Origin: Planococcus donghaensis
Lineage (GTDB): Bacteria > Bacillota > Bacilli > Bacillales_A > Planococcaceae
Direction of reading: 5' to 3'
Assembly (NCBI RefSeq): GCF_001687665.2
Contig: NZ_CP016543.2
Coordinates: 1,054,001-1,118,000, forward strand
DNA length: 64,000 nt
Part shown: positions 8,940 through 19,509 of the stretch, piece by piece
Numbering within the stretch: position 1 is the first letter of the stretch
How the letters are laid out: each line of letters starts with the position of its first letter
The notes under the pieces: generated by a model
The model's database searches: none
What the model was told of the DNA's origin: nothing
Seen by the model: the letters and a program-made list of their open reading frames with translations, nothing else
Program-made: the position numbers and the translations under genes

Positions 8940-10464
8940 AACCGAACATCCAGCGGCGCTCATCATTTTAGATGGATTTGGTTGTCGTGAAGAAACCTTC
9001 GGAAATGCTGTTGCACAAGCTAAAAAACCCAACTTCGATCGCCTATGGAAAGAATATCCACATGAAATGCTGACAGCTTCAGGTGAAGCTGTCGGGTTAC
9101 CAGATGGACAAATGGGTAATTCTGAAGTTGGCCATTTGAACATTGGTGCTGGACGTATTGTTTACCAAAATTTAACACGTATTAATAAAGCAATTCGTGA
9201 AGGTGATTTTTTCGAAAATCCTGCATTTCTTGAAGCAATTGCTAACGCTAAAAACAATGGCAAAGCACTTCACATTTTAGGCTTATTATCTGATGGTGGT
9301 GTACACAGTCATTACTCTCATCTTTTTGCTTTATTGGAACTTGCAAAACAACAAGGACTAACTAAAGTATATGTACACGGTTTCCTTGATGGTCGAGACG
9401 TAGGACCAAAATCTGCGCTTGAATATGTAGAAGAAACCGAAAAGCAGATGAAAGAAATTGGTGTTGGTAAATTTGCGTCAATTAGCGGACGATATTATGC
9501 AATGGACCGTGACAAGCGTTGGGAACGTGTAGAGTTAGCGTACCGAGTGTTAGTTGATGGAGTTGGCAAAACAGCAGAATCGGCAACAGCGGGCATCACG
9601 TCATCTTATGACGAAGACGTGGTGGATGAATTTGTAGTTCCTTTTGCAATTGAAGAAGATGGCAAACCGGTTGCAACAATTGATTCTGAAGACTCGTTAA
9701 TCTTCTTCAACTTCCGACCAGATCGTTCAATTCAAATGACTTCGGCGTTTATTCGTGAAGATTTCAACGGATTTTCGTTAAGCGATAAACACCCTAAAAA
9801 CTTAAGCTATATCACATTTACTTCTTATAGCGAAGAATTACCAACGCGTGTTGCGTTTGATACATTAAACTTAGAAAACACGATTGGTGAAGTTTTATCT
9901 TCAAATGGCTTAACTCAGTTGCGTATTGCAGAAACTGAGAAATATCCACACGTAACATTCTTTATGAGCGGCGGGCGCGAAGAAATTTTCCCAGGGGAAG
10001 ATCGAATTTTAGTCGATTCACCAAAAGTAGCGACTTACGATTTGCAGCCAGAAATGAGTGCTTACGAAGTAACTGATCGTTTAGTTGAGCAAATTGAAGC
10101 GGGCGCACACGATGCGATCATCTTGAACTTTGCAAACCCAGACATGGTCGGTCACAGTGGTATGCTCGAACCGACAATGCGAGCTATTGAAGTAGTAGAC
10201 GAATGTCTAGGTCGCATAGTAGATGCGCTACATGCGCAAGGCGGCTCGGCACTTATTACGGCTGACCATGGCAATGCTGACGAGGTTCGTACGTTAGAAG
10301 GGCTACCTATGACGGCACATACTACGAACCAAGTACCGGTGATTTTGACGAAGTCAAGTCATGAACTTCGCAAAGGTGGCATTCTTGCCGACCTAGCACC
10401 AACTATTTTGAAAATGCTAGATGTTGAACAACCGGTTGAAATGACCGGAAAACCATTATATTAA
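8932..10464 (+). CDS. gpmI: 2,3-bisphosphoglycerate-independent phosphoglycerate mutase
   Basis: A 510-residue manganese-dependent mutase of the alkaline phosphatase superfamily. Metal ligands appear in [11 protein letters not shown] (Asp14) and in TADHGNADE and TAHTTNQVP near the C-terminus; Ser64 in [15 protein letters not shown] is the phosphoserine. It converts 3-phosphoglycerate to 2-phosphoglycerate. The start overlaps the end of tpiA, with GGAGG in the tpiA reading frame, consistent with coupled translation in the glycolysis operon. Confidence 0.97.
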   Translation: MRKTEHPAALIILDGFGCREETFGNAVAQAKKPNFDRLWKEYPHEMLTASGEAVGLPDGQMGNSEVGHLNIGAGRIVYQNLTRINKAIREGDFFENPAFLEAIANAKNNGKALHILGLLSDGGVHSHYSHLFALLELAKQQGLTKVYVHGFLDGRDVGPKSALEYVEETEKQMKEIGVGKFASISGRYYAMDRDKRWERVELAYRVLVDGVGKTAESATAGITSSYDEDVVDEFVVPFAIEEDGKPVATIDSEDSLIFFNFRPDRSIQMTSAFIREDFNGFSLSDKHPKNLSYITFTSYSEELPTRVAFDTLNLENTIGEVLSSNGLTQLRIAETEKYPHVTFFMSGGREEIFPGEDRILVDSPKVATYDLQPEMSAYEVTDRLVEQIEAGAHDAIILNFANPDMVGHSGMLEPTMRAIEVVDECLGRIVDALHAQGGSALITADHGNADEVRTLEGLPMTAHTTNQVPVILTKSSHELRKGGILADLAPTILKMLDVEQPVEMTGKPLY

Positions 10465-10479
10465 AGGGAGCTGTTTTAA

Positions 10480-11775
<1,296 letters not shown>

Positions 11776-11840
11776 AGTTGTAAAAAGTAGAGTTGATTGG
11801 AGTTAATCATCAGCAAATCAAATTCTCTAATATATCTTTT

Positions 11841-11877
11841 AGAAAATAGAAGGCATTTGCCTTCTATTTTCTATTTC
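11841..11877 (+). terminator. Terminator of the glycolysis operon
   Basis: Long stem GAAAATAGAAGGC / GCCTTCTATTTTC with a 4-base loop, followed by a T-rich tract. Confidence 0.85.
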
Positions 11878-11947
11878 TATTGTCACCGGTCACAATGTTT
11901 GGTAAACTTAATTTTGTTGTGAATGTTCGTTTCAGGAGGTGGAATTT

Positions 11948-12175
11948 ATGCATACGTTGTTAATGACATTACTCGTCATCGTATCGCTCGCATTAATCGT
12001 AGTCGTTTTATTGCAATCTGGAAAAAGTGCAGGTCTTTCAGGAGCCATCTCCGGTGGAGCAGAGCAACTTTTCGGTAAGCAAAAAGCTCGTGGCTTGGAC
12101 TTAGTCTTACACCGAGTAACGATTGTACTTGCTGCCTTATTCTTTATTCTGGCTATTGCCGTAACGAAAGTTTAA
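11948..12175 (+). CDS. secG: Preprotein translocase subunit SecG
   Basis: A 75-residue membrane protein with two hydrophobic helices (about residues 2-22 and 52-72) joined by a loop containing [26 protein letters not shown], the SecG family motif. It assists SecYE in protein export. The ATG at 11948 is chosen because AGGAGGTGG sits just upstream; the in-frame GTG at 11939 overlaps that site. secG-est-rnr-smpB-ssrA is the common Bacillales order. Confidence 0.95.
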   Translation: MHTLLMTLLVIVSLALIVVVLLQSGKSAGLSGAISGGAEQLFGKQKARGLDLVLHRVTIVLAALFFILAIAVTKV

Positions 12176-12190
12176 TGTAGATGATTAAAT

Positions 12191-12224
12191 CGCCTGACCA
12201 TACATGGTTAGGCGTTTTCTTTTA
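12191..12224 (+). terminator. Terminator after secG
   Basis: CGCCTGACCAT / ATGGTTAGGCG stem with a short loop and TTTTCTTTT. Confidence 0.75.
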
Positions 12225-12246
12225 GTATTAGAATGGAGGAGTTTTC

Positions 12247-12993
12247 ATGCGAGTTTCGCAACCAAAACCATTTTTCTTTAAAAAAGGCCCACGGGCAGTA
12301 ATTCTTTTGCATGGCTTTACAGGAAATTCAGCAGATGTTCGGATGTTGGGACGTTTTCTTGAAACCAATGGATATACAAGCATAGCACCACATTACGCAG
12401 GACATGGCGTGGCACCAGAAGAATTGGTTGGCACAGGCCCAGCGGATTGGTGGAAAGACGTAGAGCAAGCGTATGATACGTTAATCGAAGAAGGCTATAC
12501 TGAAATTGCAGTAGCCGGTTTGTCGCTTGGCGGCGTATTTAGCTTGAAATTAGGGTATACAAAGCCTATCAAGGGCATTGTTTCGATGTGTGCACCAATG
12601 AATATGAAATCTACTGATTTGATGTATCAAGGTGTATTGAAATATGCGCGCGATTATAAGAACTATGAAGGAAAAAGCGATGAAGTTATCGAAAAAGAAA
12701 TAGAGGCTTTTCAAGAAAAGCCGATGGAATCATTGGCTGATTTGCGTGCCTTGGTTGCAGATGTAAAAGAGCATGTAGATCACATTTATGCGCCTTTATT
12801 CGTTGTTCAAGGTAGATTAGATACCGTAATTGATACAGATTCAGCTAATGTCATTTATAATAACTCAGAATCGACCGACAAACACATAAAATGGTACGAA
12901 AATTCCGGTCACGTTATTACGCTCGATAAAGAAAAAAAGCAATTGCACGAAGACATTCTCACATTTCTTGAATCGTTAGATTGGAGTGTGTGA
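12247..12993 (+). CDS. est: Carboxylesterase, alpha/beta hydrolase (Est30-like)
   Basis: A 248-residue alpha/beta hydrolase. The oxyanion region is [19 protein letters not shown], the nucleophile elbow AGLSLGG carries the catalytic serine, the acid lies in GRLDTVID and the histidine in NSGHVITLD. Size and motifs match the monomeric carboxylesterase Est30 of Geobacillus and YvaK of B. subtilis, which hydrolyse short-chain esters; the physiological substrate is unknown. It lies between secG and rnr, as in related genomes, with ATGGAGGAG before the ATG. Confidence 0.9.
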   Translation: MRVSQPKPFFFKKGPRAVILLHGFTGNSADVRMLGRFLETNGYTSIAPHYAGHGVAPEELVGTGPADWWKDVEQAYDTLIEEGYTEIAVAGLSLGGVFSLKLGYTKPIKGIVSMCAPMNMKSTDLMYQGVLKYARDYKNYEGKSDEVIEKEIEAFQEKPMESLADLRALVADVKEHVDHIYAPLFVVQGRLDTVIDTDSANVIYNNSESTDKHIKWYENSGHVITLDKEKKQLHEDILTFLESLDWSV

Positions 12994-13017
12994 ACTGTTA
13001 TAAAGGAGGAGTTAGAT

Positions 13018-15342
13018 TTGGGGAATCCCGAAAAATCATTAGAACAGCGCTTATTGGTGTTTATGCGTGAAGAAGCTTATAAACCGCTGACTGTACAAGA
13101 AATAGAAGAACAATTCGGCTTTGAAGATGCTGATGAGTTTACAGAGTTAGTCAAAACATTAGTAAGGTTAGAAGAATCGGGAACACTCGTCCGCTCAAGA
13201 TCTAACCGATATGGCGTGCCAGAACGCATGAATGTTATGCGCGGCAAATTCATCGGACATCCAAAAGGATTTGGCTTTGTTGCCCCAGAAGAAGCAGGAT
13301 TAGACGATGTCTTTATCCCGCCTACTGAAGTGAATGGCGCAATTAATGGAGATACTGTATTAATCCGTATATCAGAAGGCTCTTCAGGAGATCGCCGGGA
13401 AGGCGCAATTATTCGGATTATTGAACGTGGAACGACAAAAGCAGTTGGAACGTTCCAAGAAAACAAAGGTTTTGGTTTTGTTGTAACCGATGACAAAAAA
13501 ATGAATATGGATATTTTTATTGCAAAAGACGACACGTTAGGAGCTGTAGACGGTCATAAAGTTGTAGTAGAAATTACTGGATGGCCAGAAGGCAGAATGT
13601 CTGCCACGGGCATGGTAACGCAAATTCTTGGTCACAAAAACGATCCGGGTGTCGATATTCTTTCTATTATTCATAAATACGGCATCGAAACAGAATTTCC
13701 ACCAGATGTACTAGAACAAGCGAATAATGTACCAGACCAAATTGATCCAGCAGATCTAAACAATCGTCGTGATTTACGCGAAGAACAAATCGTAACGATT
13801 GATGGAGCGGATGCTAAAGATTTAGATGATGCCGTTCAAGTAGTAAAATATGAAGACGGTACGTATAAATTAGGCGTTCACATCGCGGACGTTAGTCATT
13901 ACGTAACGGAAGGCTCTCCAATTGACCGCGAAGCTTATGATCGTGCTACGAGTATTTATTTGACGGATCGTGTGATTCCAATGATTCCACATCGCTTATC
14001 GAACGGAATTTGCTCGTTAAATCCACAAGTAGACCGTTTAACATTGTCATGTGAAATGATTTTCAATGACAAAGGTGAAGTGCAATCACATGAAATTTTC
14101 CAAAGTGTCATTAACACGTCCGCTCGTATGACCTACACGGATGTTTACGAAATTTTAGAGCAAGACAACCAAGAACTGAAAGAACAATATAGCGAATTAG
14201 TGCCTATGTTTGAATTGATGAAAGAATTAGCAGAAGTTCTTCGCACAAAACGTATGCGCCGCGGAGCTATTGATTTTGACTTTAAAGAGTCGAAAGTATT
14301 AGTCGATGAAAACGGCTATCCAGTAGATGTTGTGATTCGCGAACGTACAGTTTCGGAACGTTTAATCGAAGAATTTATGCTAGCTGCCAATGAAACAGTA
14401 GCTGAGCATTTTCATAACATGGAAGTTCCGGCAATTTACCGTATTCACGAAGATCCAAAACCAGAAAAGTTACAACGCTTTTTCGAATTTGTTACGAACT
14501 TTGGAATTGTGGTAAAAGGTTCTGGTACACAAATTCATCCGCGTGCTTTGCAAGAAATTGTTGAATCCATTGCAGGAACACCGGAAGAACCGGTTATTTC
14601 CACAATGATGTTGCGTTCAATGCAACAAGCGAAATACTCTGCTGAAAGTTTAGGTCATTTTGGTTTATCAACCGAATTTTATACACATTTCACATCACCA
14701 ATTCGTCGTTACCCCGATTTAATCGTGCATCGCTTGATCCGCACATATTTAATCGAAAAAGACTTGTCGAAAAAAACAATTGCTTATTGGGATGCCAATA
14801 TGGATGATATTGCAACGCATACGTCAGAACGTGAACGCCGCGCAGTAGAAGCAGAACGCGACACGGATGCATTGAAGAAATCACAATTCATGGCTGATAA
14901 AATCGGTGAACAGTTTACAGGAATTATTTCTTCAGTAACGAATTTCGGTTTGTTTATCGAACTGCCGAATACGATTGAAGGCTTGGTGCACGTATCTAAT
15001 ATGACGGATGATTATTACCGTTTTGACGATCGCAGCATGATGATGATAGGTGAACGTTCAAACCGCCAATTCCGTATTGGTGACGAAATTGAAATTAAAG
15101 TCATCGGTGTTAAACCTGAGGAATCATCAATTGATTTTGAAATTGTCGGCATGGTGCAAACACCTCGTCGCACAAGAAAAGATCAACCAAAAGTGATTCG
15201 TGCAAACAAAAAAGATGGCGCTGGGAAACCAGGACGTGATGGCAAAAAGCCAGAAGGCGGCGGTCCAACACGCAAGCCGAAAAACAAAAAGAAAAAGTTT
15301 TATGAAAATGTAGCAAAACAAGGACGCAAAAAGAAAAAATAA
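13018..15342 (+). CDS. rnr: Ribonuclease R
   Basis: A 774-residue 3'-5' exoribonuclease. Domains in order: N-terminal winged helix (about 15-65), two cold-shock domains with [13 protein letters not shown] and [13 protein letters not shown], the RNB catalytic domain with the metal-binding [13 protein letters not shown], then an S1 domain ([17 protein letters not shown]) and a very basic lysine-rich tail. It degrades structured RNA and, with SmpB and tmRNA just downstream, takes part in clearing non-stop mRNA. Translation starts at TTG with AAAGGAGGAG upstream. Confidence 0.97.
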   Translation: MGNPEKSLEQRLLVFMREEAYKPLTVQEIEEQFGFEDADEFTELVKTLVRLEESGTLVRSRSNRYGVPERMNVMRGKFIGHPKGFGFVAPEEAGLDDVFIPPTEVNGAINGDTVLIRISEGSSGDRREGAIIRIIERGTTKAVGTFQENKGFGFVVTDDKKMNMDIFIAKDDTLGAVDGHKVVVEITGWPEGRMSATGMVTQILGHKNDPGVDILSIIHKYGIETEFPPDVLEQANNVPDQIDPADLNNRRDLREEQIVTIDGADAKDLDDAVQVVKYEDGTYKLGVHIADVSHYVTEGSPIDREAYDRATSIYLTDRVIPMIPHRLSNGICSLNPQVDRLTLSCEMIFNDKGEVQSHEIFQSVINTSARMTYTDVYEILEQDNQELKEQYSELVPMFELMKELAEVLRTKRMRRGAIDFDFKESKVLVDENGYPVDVVIRERTVSERLIEEFMLAANETVAEHFHNMEVPAIYRIHEDPKPEKLQRFFEFVTNFGIVVKGSGTQIHPRALQEIVESIAGTPEEPVISTMMLRSMQQAKYSAESLGHFGLSTEFYTHFTSPIRRYPDLIVHRLIRTYLIEKDLSKKTIAYWDANMDDIATHTSERERRAVEAERDTDALKKSQFMADKIGEQFTGIISSVTNFGLFIELPNTIEGLVHVSNMTDDYYRFDDRSMMMIGERSNRQFRIGDEIEIKVIGVKPEESSIDFEIVGMVQTPRRTRKDQPKVIRANKKDGAGKPGRDGKKPEGGGPTRKPKNKKKKFYENVAKQGRKKKK

Positions 15343-15366
15343 AAAACGGCTCTAGAGCCGTTTTTT
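15341..15366 (+). terminator. Terminator after rnr
   Basis: ACGGCTC TA GAGCCGT stem with T-run; only about 24 bases before smpB, so read-through is likely. Confidence 0.65.
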
Positions 15367-15389
15367 GAATCTAGTTGAGGTGAAACCAC

Positions 15390-15854
15390 ATGGCCAAAGG
15401 AGAAGGCAAAGTAATTGCCCAAAACAAGAAAGCCGGTTTTGATTTCTTTATTGAAGAAACAATCGAAGCGGGTATCGTCTTGCAAGGAACCGAGATTAAG
15501 TCCGCACGAAACGGCAAAGTCCAATTAAAAGATTCGTTTGTACGAATTCGTAATGGCGAAGCTTGGATTTCAAATATGCACATCAGCCCTTATGATCAAG
15601 GCAATCAGTTTAACCACGACCCTACACGGTCGCGTAAATTGTTGTTGCACAAAAAGCAAATTGCGAATTTATTGGCGCATTCAAAAGTGCAAGGCTCTGC
15701 AATCATTCCACTGAAAATGTATTTGAAAGATGGATTTGCTAAAGTATTGCTCGGTGTTGGTAAGGGTAAGAAAAACTACGACAAACGAGAAGACTTGAAG
15801 AAAAAAGACGCAAAACGAGAAATCGACCGTGCGATGAAAGAACGTAACCGCTAA
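15390..15854 (+). CDS. smpB: SsrA-binding protein SmpB
   Basis: A 154-residue SmpB, the usual size. The beta-barrel motif [22 protein letters not shown] and the block [14 protein letters not shown] are typical, and the lysine/arginine-rich C-terminal tail that folds in the mRNA channel is present ([17 protein letters not shown]). It carries tmRNA to stalled ribosomes. It sits immediately upstream of ssrA and downstream of rnr, forming a ribosome rescue cluster. Confidence 0.97.
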   Translation: MAKGEGKVIAQNKKAGFDFFIEETIEAGIVLQGTEIKSARNGKVQLKDSFVRIRNGEAWISNMHISPYDQGNQFNHDPTRSRKLLLHKKQIANLLAHSKVQGSAIIPLKMYLKDGFAKVLLGVGKGKKNYDKREDLKKKDAKREIDRAMKERNR

Positions 15855-15857
15855 GAC

Positions 15858-15886
15858 TTGATGTCTGACCATTGGTACTTTATAAT
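15858..15886 (+). promoter_or_regulatory. ssrA promoter
   Basis: TTGATG, 17-base spacer and perfect TATAAT. Transcription would begin near 15893, leaving a precursor leader of about 45 bases removed by RNase P. Confidence 0.8.
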
Positions 15887-15938
15887 GGGTTTATAGCACA
15901 TGAAGCTGTTTATACATCTTCCGTGTCTCTTTTAATGA

Positions 15939-16289
15939 GGGGACGTTACGGATTCGACAGGGATGATCTGGGCTTGAGTTGCGCGTCGGAGGGCCGTCTT
16001 CGTCACAAACGCATTTATAACAACTGGCAAAACAAACCAAAACCTAGCATTCGCAGCGTAAGCTCGGATCTGCTTTATCTATCCATCGCCCATGTGGCTA
16101 GGTAAAGCTCAACTTTAGTGGGATACACCGTTTGCTACCATCTGAGGCAACCGGGAGAGATTCTCAGATTAGTGCCCAGGACGCCTGCTTATCGGCAGAA
16201 TGGCGCATGAAACCTTAATAGATGAGCTACACGCGTAGATGCTTAAGTAGCGGAGTTTCTGGACGCGGGTTCGACTCCCGCCGTCTCCA
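15939..16289 (+). ncRNA. ssrA: Transfer-messenger RNA (tmRNA)
   Basis: The tRNA-like ends pair: 5' GGGGACG (15939-15945) with 3' CGTCTCC (16282-16288), followed by discriminator A. The T-arm GCGGGTTCGACTCCCGC is canonical. The tag frame resumes at GGC 16026 and ends at TAA 16059-16061, giving alanine plus GKTNQNLAFAA, which ends in the AA degron and is shorter than the B. subtilis tag. The terminal CCA is not encoded. The 3' end has served as the integration site for the element to the right: its last 65 bases plus 10 flanking bases are repeated at 21401-21475. Confidence 0.95.
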
Positions 16290-16299
16290 TAGTGAGATA
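16225..16299 (+). repeat. attL: 75-bp direct repeat, ssrA 3' end copy
   Basis: Identical base for base to 21401-21475. It spans the anticodon-stem-side and T-arm end of tmRNA plus ten bases past the gene (TAGTGAGATA). The functional ssrA 3' end is now supplied by this copy. Confidence 0.93.
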
Positions 16300-16335
16300 G
16301 CTGCTAAATGCAGTGGTATCAAGGTTTTAATGAGT

Positions 16336-16378
16336 TAGGGATATTGTACGGGAGTTGAACTCTTGTGTGATATCCCTA
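16336..16378. repeat. Inverted repeat near the left end of the island
   Basis: TAGGGATAT (16336-16344) and ATATCCCTA (16370-16378), 25 bases apart, with a further ATCCCTA at 16384-16390. It may be a weak terminator for ssrA (TTTTC follows) or an integrase arm-binding region; ATCCCTA also occurs beside the right end at 21369-21375. Confidence 0.5.
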
Positions 16379-16453
16379 TTTTCATCCCTACATATTTTAT
16401 CGAGTTTATTTCATGGACCTTCTAATTCAAATAATGAATTGGGAGGTTTTTTT

Positions 16454-17431
16454 GTGTTTAAAAGTAGAAAGAATGGAATATTTGCAGTTGGTGAAGATAT
16501 GGTAGTGTCAATTCCATCTCGTGAAAGTAGTAAAAAGAGTGATAGCTTAACAATAGGTAATGCACTCGAGACCATATTTCAACAAATGAAGATTAGCGGA
16601 AACCGTCCACGTACAATAGAAAGCTATAAGTATATTTTCAATCAGTTTATTGAAATGACTTTAATAAAGAACGTTGATGAAATTACTATTGATTCAATCT
16701 ATCATTATCTAGACGCTGTGCAAGTATCACCGAGTACTAAGTTAATTCGTTTAAAATCTATTAAAGCTGTGTTAAGTAAATTCTTTGATAATGGGTGGAT
16801 TAAAGAAAAGTTCTGGAATAACATCCATATCAAAATTGATAAGGAAGTTAAAAAAGGAACTAAGGAGTCAGATATTGAAATGCTACTTGCGGTTATTGAC
16901 CAAAGTACATTCATCGGATTTCGTGATGCAGCAGCTATCAAATTGATGTATACAACTGGTATACGAATAAAAACCTTAGGGGAACTAAAAGAACGTCACA
17001 TTGACTTTGATAGTCTTTATTTAAACCTTGATGGGTCAACATTGAAGAATCACAAGTACTTAAAACTTCCTATAAATGAAGAGATAGCTGCTATTTTTAA
17101 AATACTAATAAAGTTAAATGAGGGTATAAGGGGGCATTATGGAACAGAGAATAAAAATGTCTTTATTACTCAAAATGGTTTACCAATGAATTCAAGTAAA
17201 TCTTCAAATTGTGCTATTTCTAAACAGCTAAACAAATATTCCAAAAGGTATAATTTGAAAAATATCAATGCACATGCAATTAGGAGAGGTTATGCTAAGA
17301 ATCTTCTTGAAAAAGGTGCTAGCGTAGCACTTATAAGTAAAGCATTAGGACATTCAGATTTAGCTGTTACTACACAGTATTTAGATTTAGATGTAGAGGA
17401 AGTAGCTACAGATTTAAGGAATTTTATATAA
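16454..17431 (+). CDS. int: Tyrosine recombinase / integrase of the ssrA island
   Basis: A 325-residue phage-type integrase. After an N-terminal core-binding domain (about residues 30-120), the catalytic residues can be placed: Arg171 in TTGIRIKTLGELK, His274 and Arg277 in NAHAIRRGYAK, His300 in LGHSDLAVTTQYL and nucleophile Tyr309. It presumably catalyses integration and excision at the 75-bp ssrA repeats. The GTG at 16454 is chosen because GGGAGGT lies seven bases upstream; an in-frame ATG at 16355 would add 33 unlikely residues. Codon and base use are AT-rich, unlike the neighbouring core genes. Confidence 0.93.
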   Translation: MFKSRKNGIFAVGEDMVVSIPSRESSKKSDSLTIGNALETIFQQMKISGNRPRTIESYKYIFNQFIEMTLIKNVDEITIDSIYHYLDAVQVSPSTKLIRLKSIKAVLSKFFDNGWIKEKFWNNIHIKIDKEVKKGTKESDIEMLLAVIDQSTFIGFRDAAAIKLMYTTGIRIKTLGELKERHIDFDSLYLNLDGSTLKNHKYLKLPINEEIAAIFKILIKLNEGIRGHYGTENKNVFITQNGLPMNSSKSSNCAISKQLNKYSKRYNLKNINAHAIRRGYAKNLLEKGASVALISKALGHSDLAVTTQYLDLDVEEVATDLRNFI

Positions 17432-17643
17432 CACAATATGCAGTCTTAAAATAATTTCAACCTTAAGTGCCTAAATGTTGTTTATTTAGGTGCTTTTTAT
17501 TTTTATTTGAAGAACATTTTCCTAGTACAGAAAGAAGTAAATTTATTTCATAACATTATTTACATAACGTGTCCTAAAAATAAAAGTATTTGCAAGTAGG
17601 TAAGTGTAACAAGAAGCAAATACAAACTACGGGGAGACATGTT

Positions 17644-18912
17644 ATGGAATCATTAGTTAAGAGAAAAAATAATATTACTGTCGTTGATTCAATTATGGGA
17701 AGCGGTAAAACAAGTTGGGCTATTCATTATATAAACACGAGTCCAAAATGTAAAAAGTTTATCTTTATTACACCCTATTTGACGGAAATACAAAGAGTTA
17801 TTGAGAAAACTAATAAATCTTTTATCCAGCCACTGCCAAAAGGGAAGAGAAGTAAATTAGAATCTTTGAAGAACGCTATAGTGAACGGAGATAATATTGT
17901 CTCAACTCACGCCCTCTTTAAAAGATGTGATTCAGAACTTATTCAACTATTAGAAGCTGAAAACTACACTTTGATTTTGGATGAAGTAATAGACGTGATT
18001 GATGAAATCAATATCACAAAAGACGATATCAAAATCCTTCTAAATTCCGTTGATGAAAATGGAGAGAAAATCATTTCTATAGGAGATAAAGGAGAAGTAA
18101 AATGGAATGCTAAAAGTTACGGTTATGGTAACTATCAATCTGTAAGAAATATAGCTAATTCAGGGAATCTAGTTTTATTTGATGAAAGCAAAATGTACTG
18201 GCTTTTTCCAGCAGAAATTTTTGAATCTTTTACTCAAATATATATATTAACTTACATGTTTGAAGGGCAAGTACAATCATATTATTATCAGCTATTTAAG
18301 ATTGATTATAGATTAAAATCTGTAGGATATGAGAAAGAAAAAGGATATTATCTCAAAGAGTATGAAGGTAGAATGAACGAAAATCGTAAGCAGCTTAAAT
18401 CACTAATAAACATTTATTATTCTTCTCCTTCTGATAATAGGGACATGAACAAAATTGGCGAAAAGTTTAATTCTTTTAGTAAAAGTTATTTAACGGAACA
18501 ATTAAAAAGTCAAAAGTACAAAGATTTAATAAAGAAGAACAGCTACAACTTTTATCGTCATAAAGTAAAGTGTTCTACCAAAAAAGTTATTTGGACTAGT
18601 TTTAAAGACTATGAAAAAATATTAACTCCAGTTGGATTGAAGAAGAGTTTTGTACCTTTAAATGCAAGGGCAACTAATCAATATGCAGCTGCTACTACAT
18701 GTATTTATTTATCTAATCGCTATATGAATCCTTTAATTAAACGATATTTTCAATCACATGGAATTAAGGTTAATGAAGAATTGTTTGCACTATCTGAGTT
18801 ATTACAGTGGCTATTTCGTAGTGCTATACGTAAACAACAGAAAATAGATGTGTATATTCCGTCTAGTAGAATGAGAACTCTATTAGAGAAGTATTTAAAT
18901 AACGAAATTTAA
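17644..18912 (+). CDS. Helicase-like ATPase (superfamily 2 type) of the island
   Basis: A 422-residue protein starting at an ATG preceded by GGGGAG; a TTG at 17590 is a less likely start. Visible motifs: Walker A MGSGKT at residues 18-23, motif Ia-like TPYLTEI at 43-49, STHAL at 87-91, Walker B LILDE at 110-114, and a motif VI-like QWLFRSAIR at 388-396 near the C-terminus. The order is that of a DEAD/DEAH-type superfamily 2 enzyme, although the middle is diverged. Similar proteins occur in phages and small islands, where they may help replication or origin melting. Here that role is inference; it could also act in defence. It is very AT-rich. Confidence 0.7.
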   Translation: MESLVKRKNNITVVDSIMGSGKTSWAIHYINTSPKCKKFIFITPYLTEIQRVIEKTNKSFIQPLPKGKRSKLESLKNAIVNGDNIVSTHALFKRCDSELIQLLEAENYTLILDEVIDVIDEINITKDDIKILLNSVDENGEKIISIGDKGEVKWNAKSYGYGNYQSVRNIANSGNLVLFDESKMYWLFPAEIFESFTQIYILTYMFEGQVQSYYYQLFKIDYRLKSVGYEKEKGYYLKEYEGRMNENRKQLKSLINIYYSSPSDNRDMNKIGEKFNSFSKSYLTEQLKSQKYKDLIKKNSYNFYRHKVKCSTKKVIWTSFKDYEKILTPVGLKKSFVPLNARATNQYAAATTCIYLSNRYMNPLIKRYFQSHGIKVNEELFALSELLQWLFRSAIRKQQKIDVYIPSSRMRTLLEKYLNNEI

Positions 18913-18997
18913 TGCATAAAAAAACTAGCAAATAACTCTGCAAACACTGATATCAAGGCGTTTTTAAAGCGTTTCCTTAAAGAAAGAAAAATACACA

Positions 18998-19037
18998 ATC
19001 ACATTCCGAGGGATACAACTATCCCTCTCCTTGTGAT
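18998..19037. repeat. Extended hairpin after the helicase gene
   Basis: Core GAGGGATA-CAAC-TATCCCTC (19008-19027) flanked symmetrically by ATCACA and TGTGAT (18998-19003, 19032-19037) with 4-base mismatched segments between. No T-run follows, so it is not an ordinary terminator. The AGGGATA unit is shared with the inverted repeat at 16336-16378. Confidence 0.6.
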
Positions 19038-19133
19038 AGTGCATGAATAGAAATAAATACGGAATTAGATATTAAAGGTGGGAGTGAAACGACCACATAT
19101 GTAGCGTAGCGGAATATAGAGAGGAGTAATGAA

Positions 19134-19307
19134 ATGAAATACAATAGTAGCTTGATGGATGGTATGATTAGATTAGCAATTAAGAACCAATTCGATATAC
19201 AAGGTAAGCGTCTAACTAAAGATGATGTAATAGCATTAGCACTGCATGATTTGATAAAAGAACAAGAAAAAACACTCAAAAAAGGCTATGCAAATATGTG
19301 CAAGTAA
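19134..19307 (+). CDS. Small island protein of 57 residues, unknown function
   Basis: A short frame preceded by GAGAGGAG and starting ATG AAA TAC; an upstream ATG at 19129 stops at once. It encodes MKYNSSLMDGMIRLAIKNQF followed by a mostly helical basic-acidic segment (residues about 25-50, with KRLTKDDVIALALHDLI) and the tail YANMCK. The strand-helix-helix look and size are compatible with a small ribbon-helix-helix or similar DNA-binding regulator, or an excisionase, but no signature proves it. It lies between the hairpin at 18998 and the G-rich patch at 19330-19357. Confidence 0.6.
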   Translation: MKYNSSLMDGMIRLAIKNQFDIQGKRLTKDDVIALALHDLIKEQEKTLKKGYANMCK

Positions 19308-19509
19308 AAAGTTACACAATAAGGGCACACCATGGGGGATGGGGGGACACTCGCCGCGACTAGTAGATGCACAATATACGCGGTGGTATCAAAACTTTTT
19401 ATGCACAATTATTATATAGAAGGTAACTCTACATTGCTAGTGAATTTGAAAGCCGAATTGAGGAGGTTAGTTGTCTAGAAATAAAGTAAGTCATTAGGAG
19501 GGTAGTTTG
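19308..19509 (+). other. Non-coding stretch with G-rich patch and short direct repeats
   Basis: Contains GGGGGATGGGGGG (19334-19346), unusual in this AT-rich element, two copies of ATGCACAAT (19367 and 19401), and GTGGTATCAA (19383-19392), a 10-base match to 16313-16322 near attL. AGGAGG at 19461 precedes a TTG-initiated 8-codon frame that stops just before the ribosome site of the next gene. This may be an origin, a regulatory region or a deletion scar. Confidence 0.45.

Noticed and set aside
15872..16105. 77-codon open frame across the ssrA promoter and tmRNA
   Set aside because: It is covered by a well-supported tmRNA gene and has no ribosome site; treated as chance.
16355..16453. In-frame N-terminal extension of the integrase from ATG 16355
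   Set aside because: No ribosome site before 16355, the segment overlaps the inverted repeat, and a good ribosome site precedes the GTG at 16454.
18961..18985. AAAGCGTTTCC considered as a catabolite-responsive (cre) site
   Set aside because: Only the central bases match, it lies behind a gene in the island and no regulated promoter is visible beside it.
19019..19279. 86-codon minus-strand frame in the island
   Set aside because: It runs opposite the 57-residue plus-strand gene and the hairpin, begins in the plus-strand coding region and has no ribosome site of its own.
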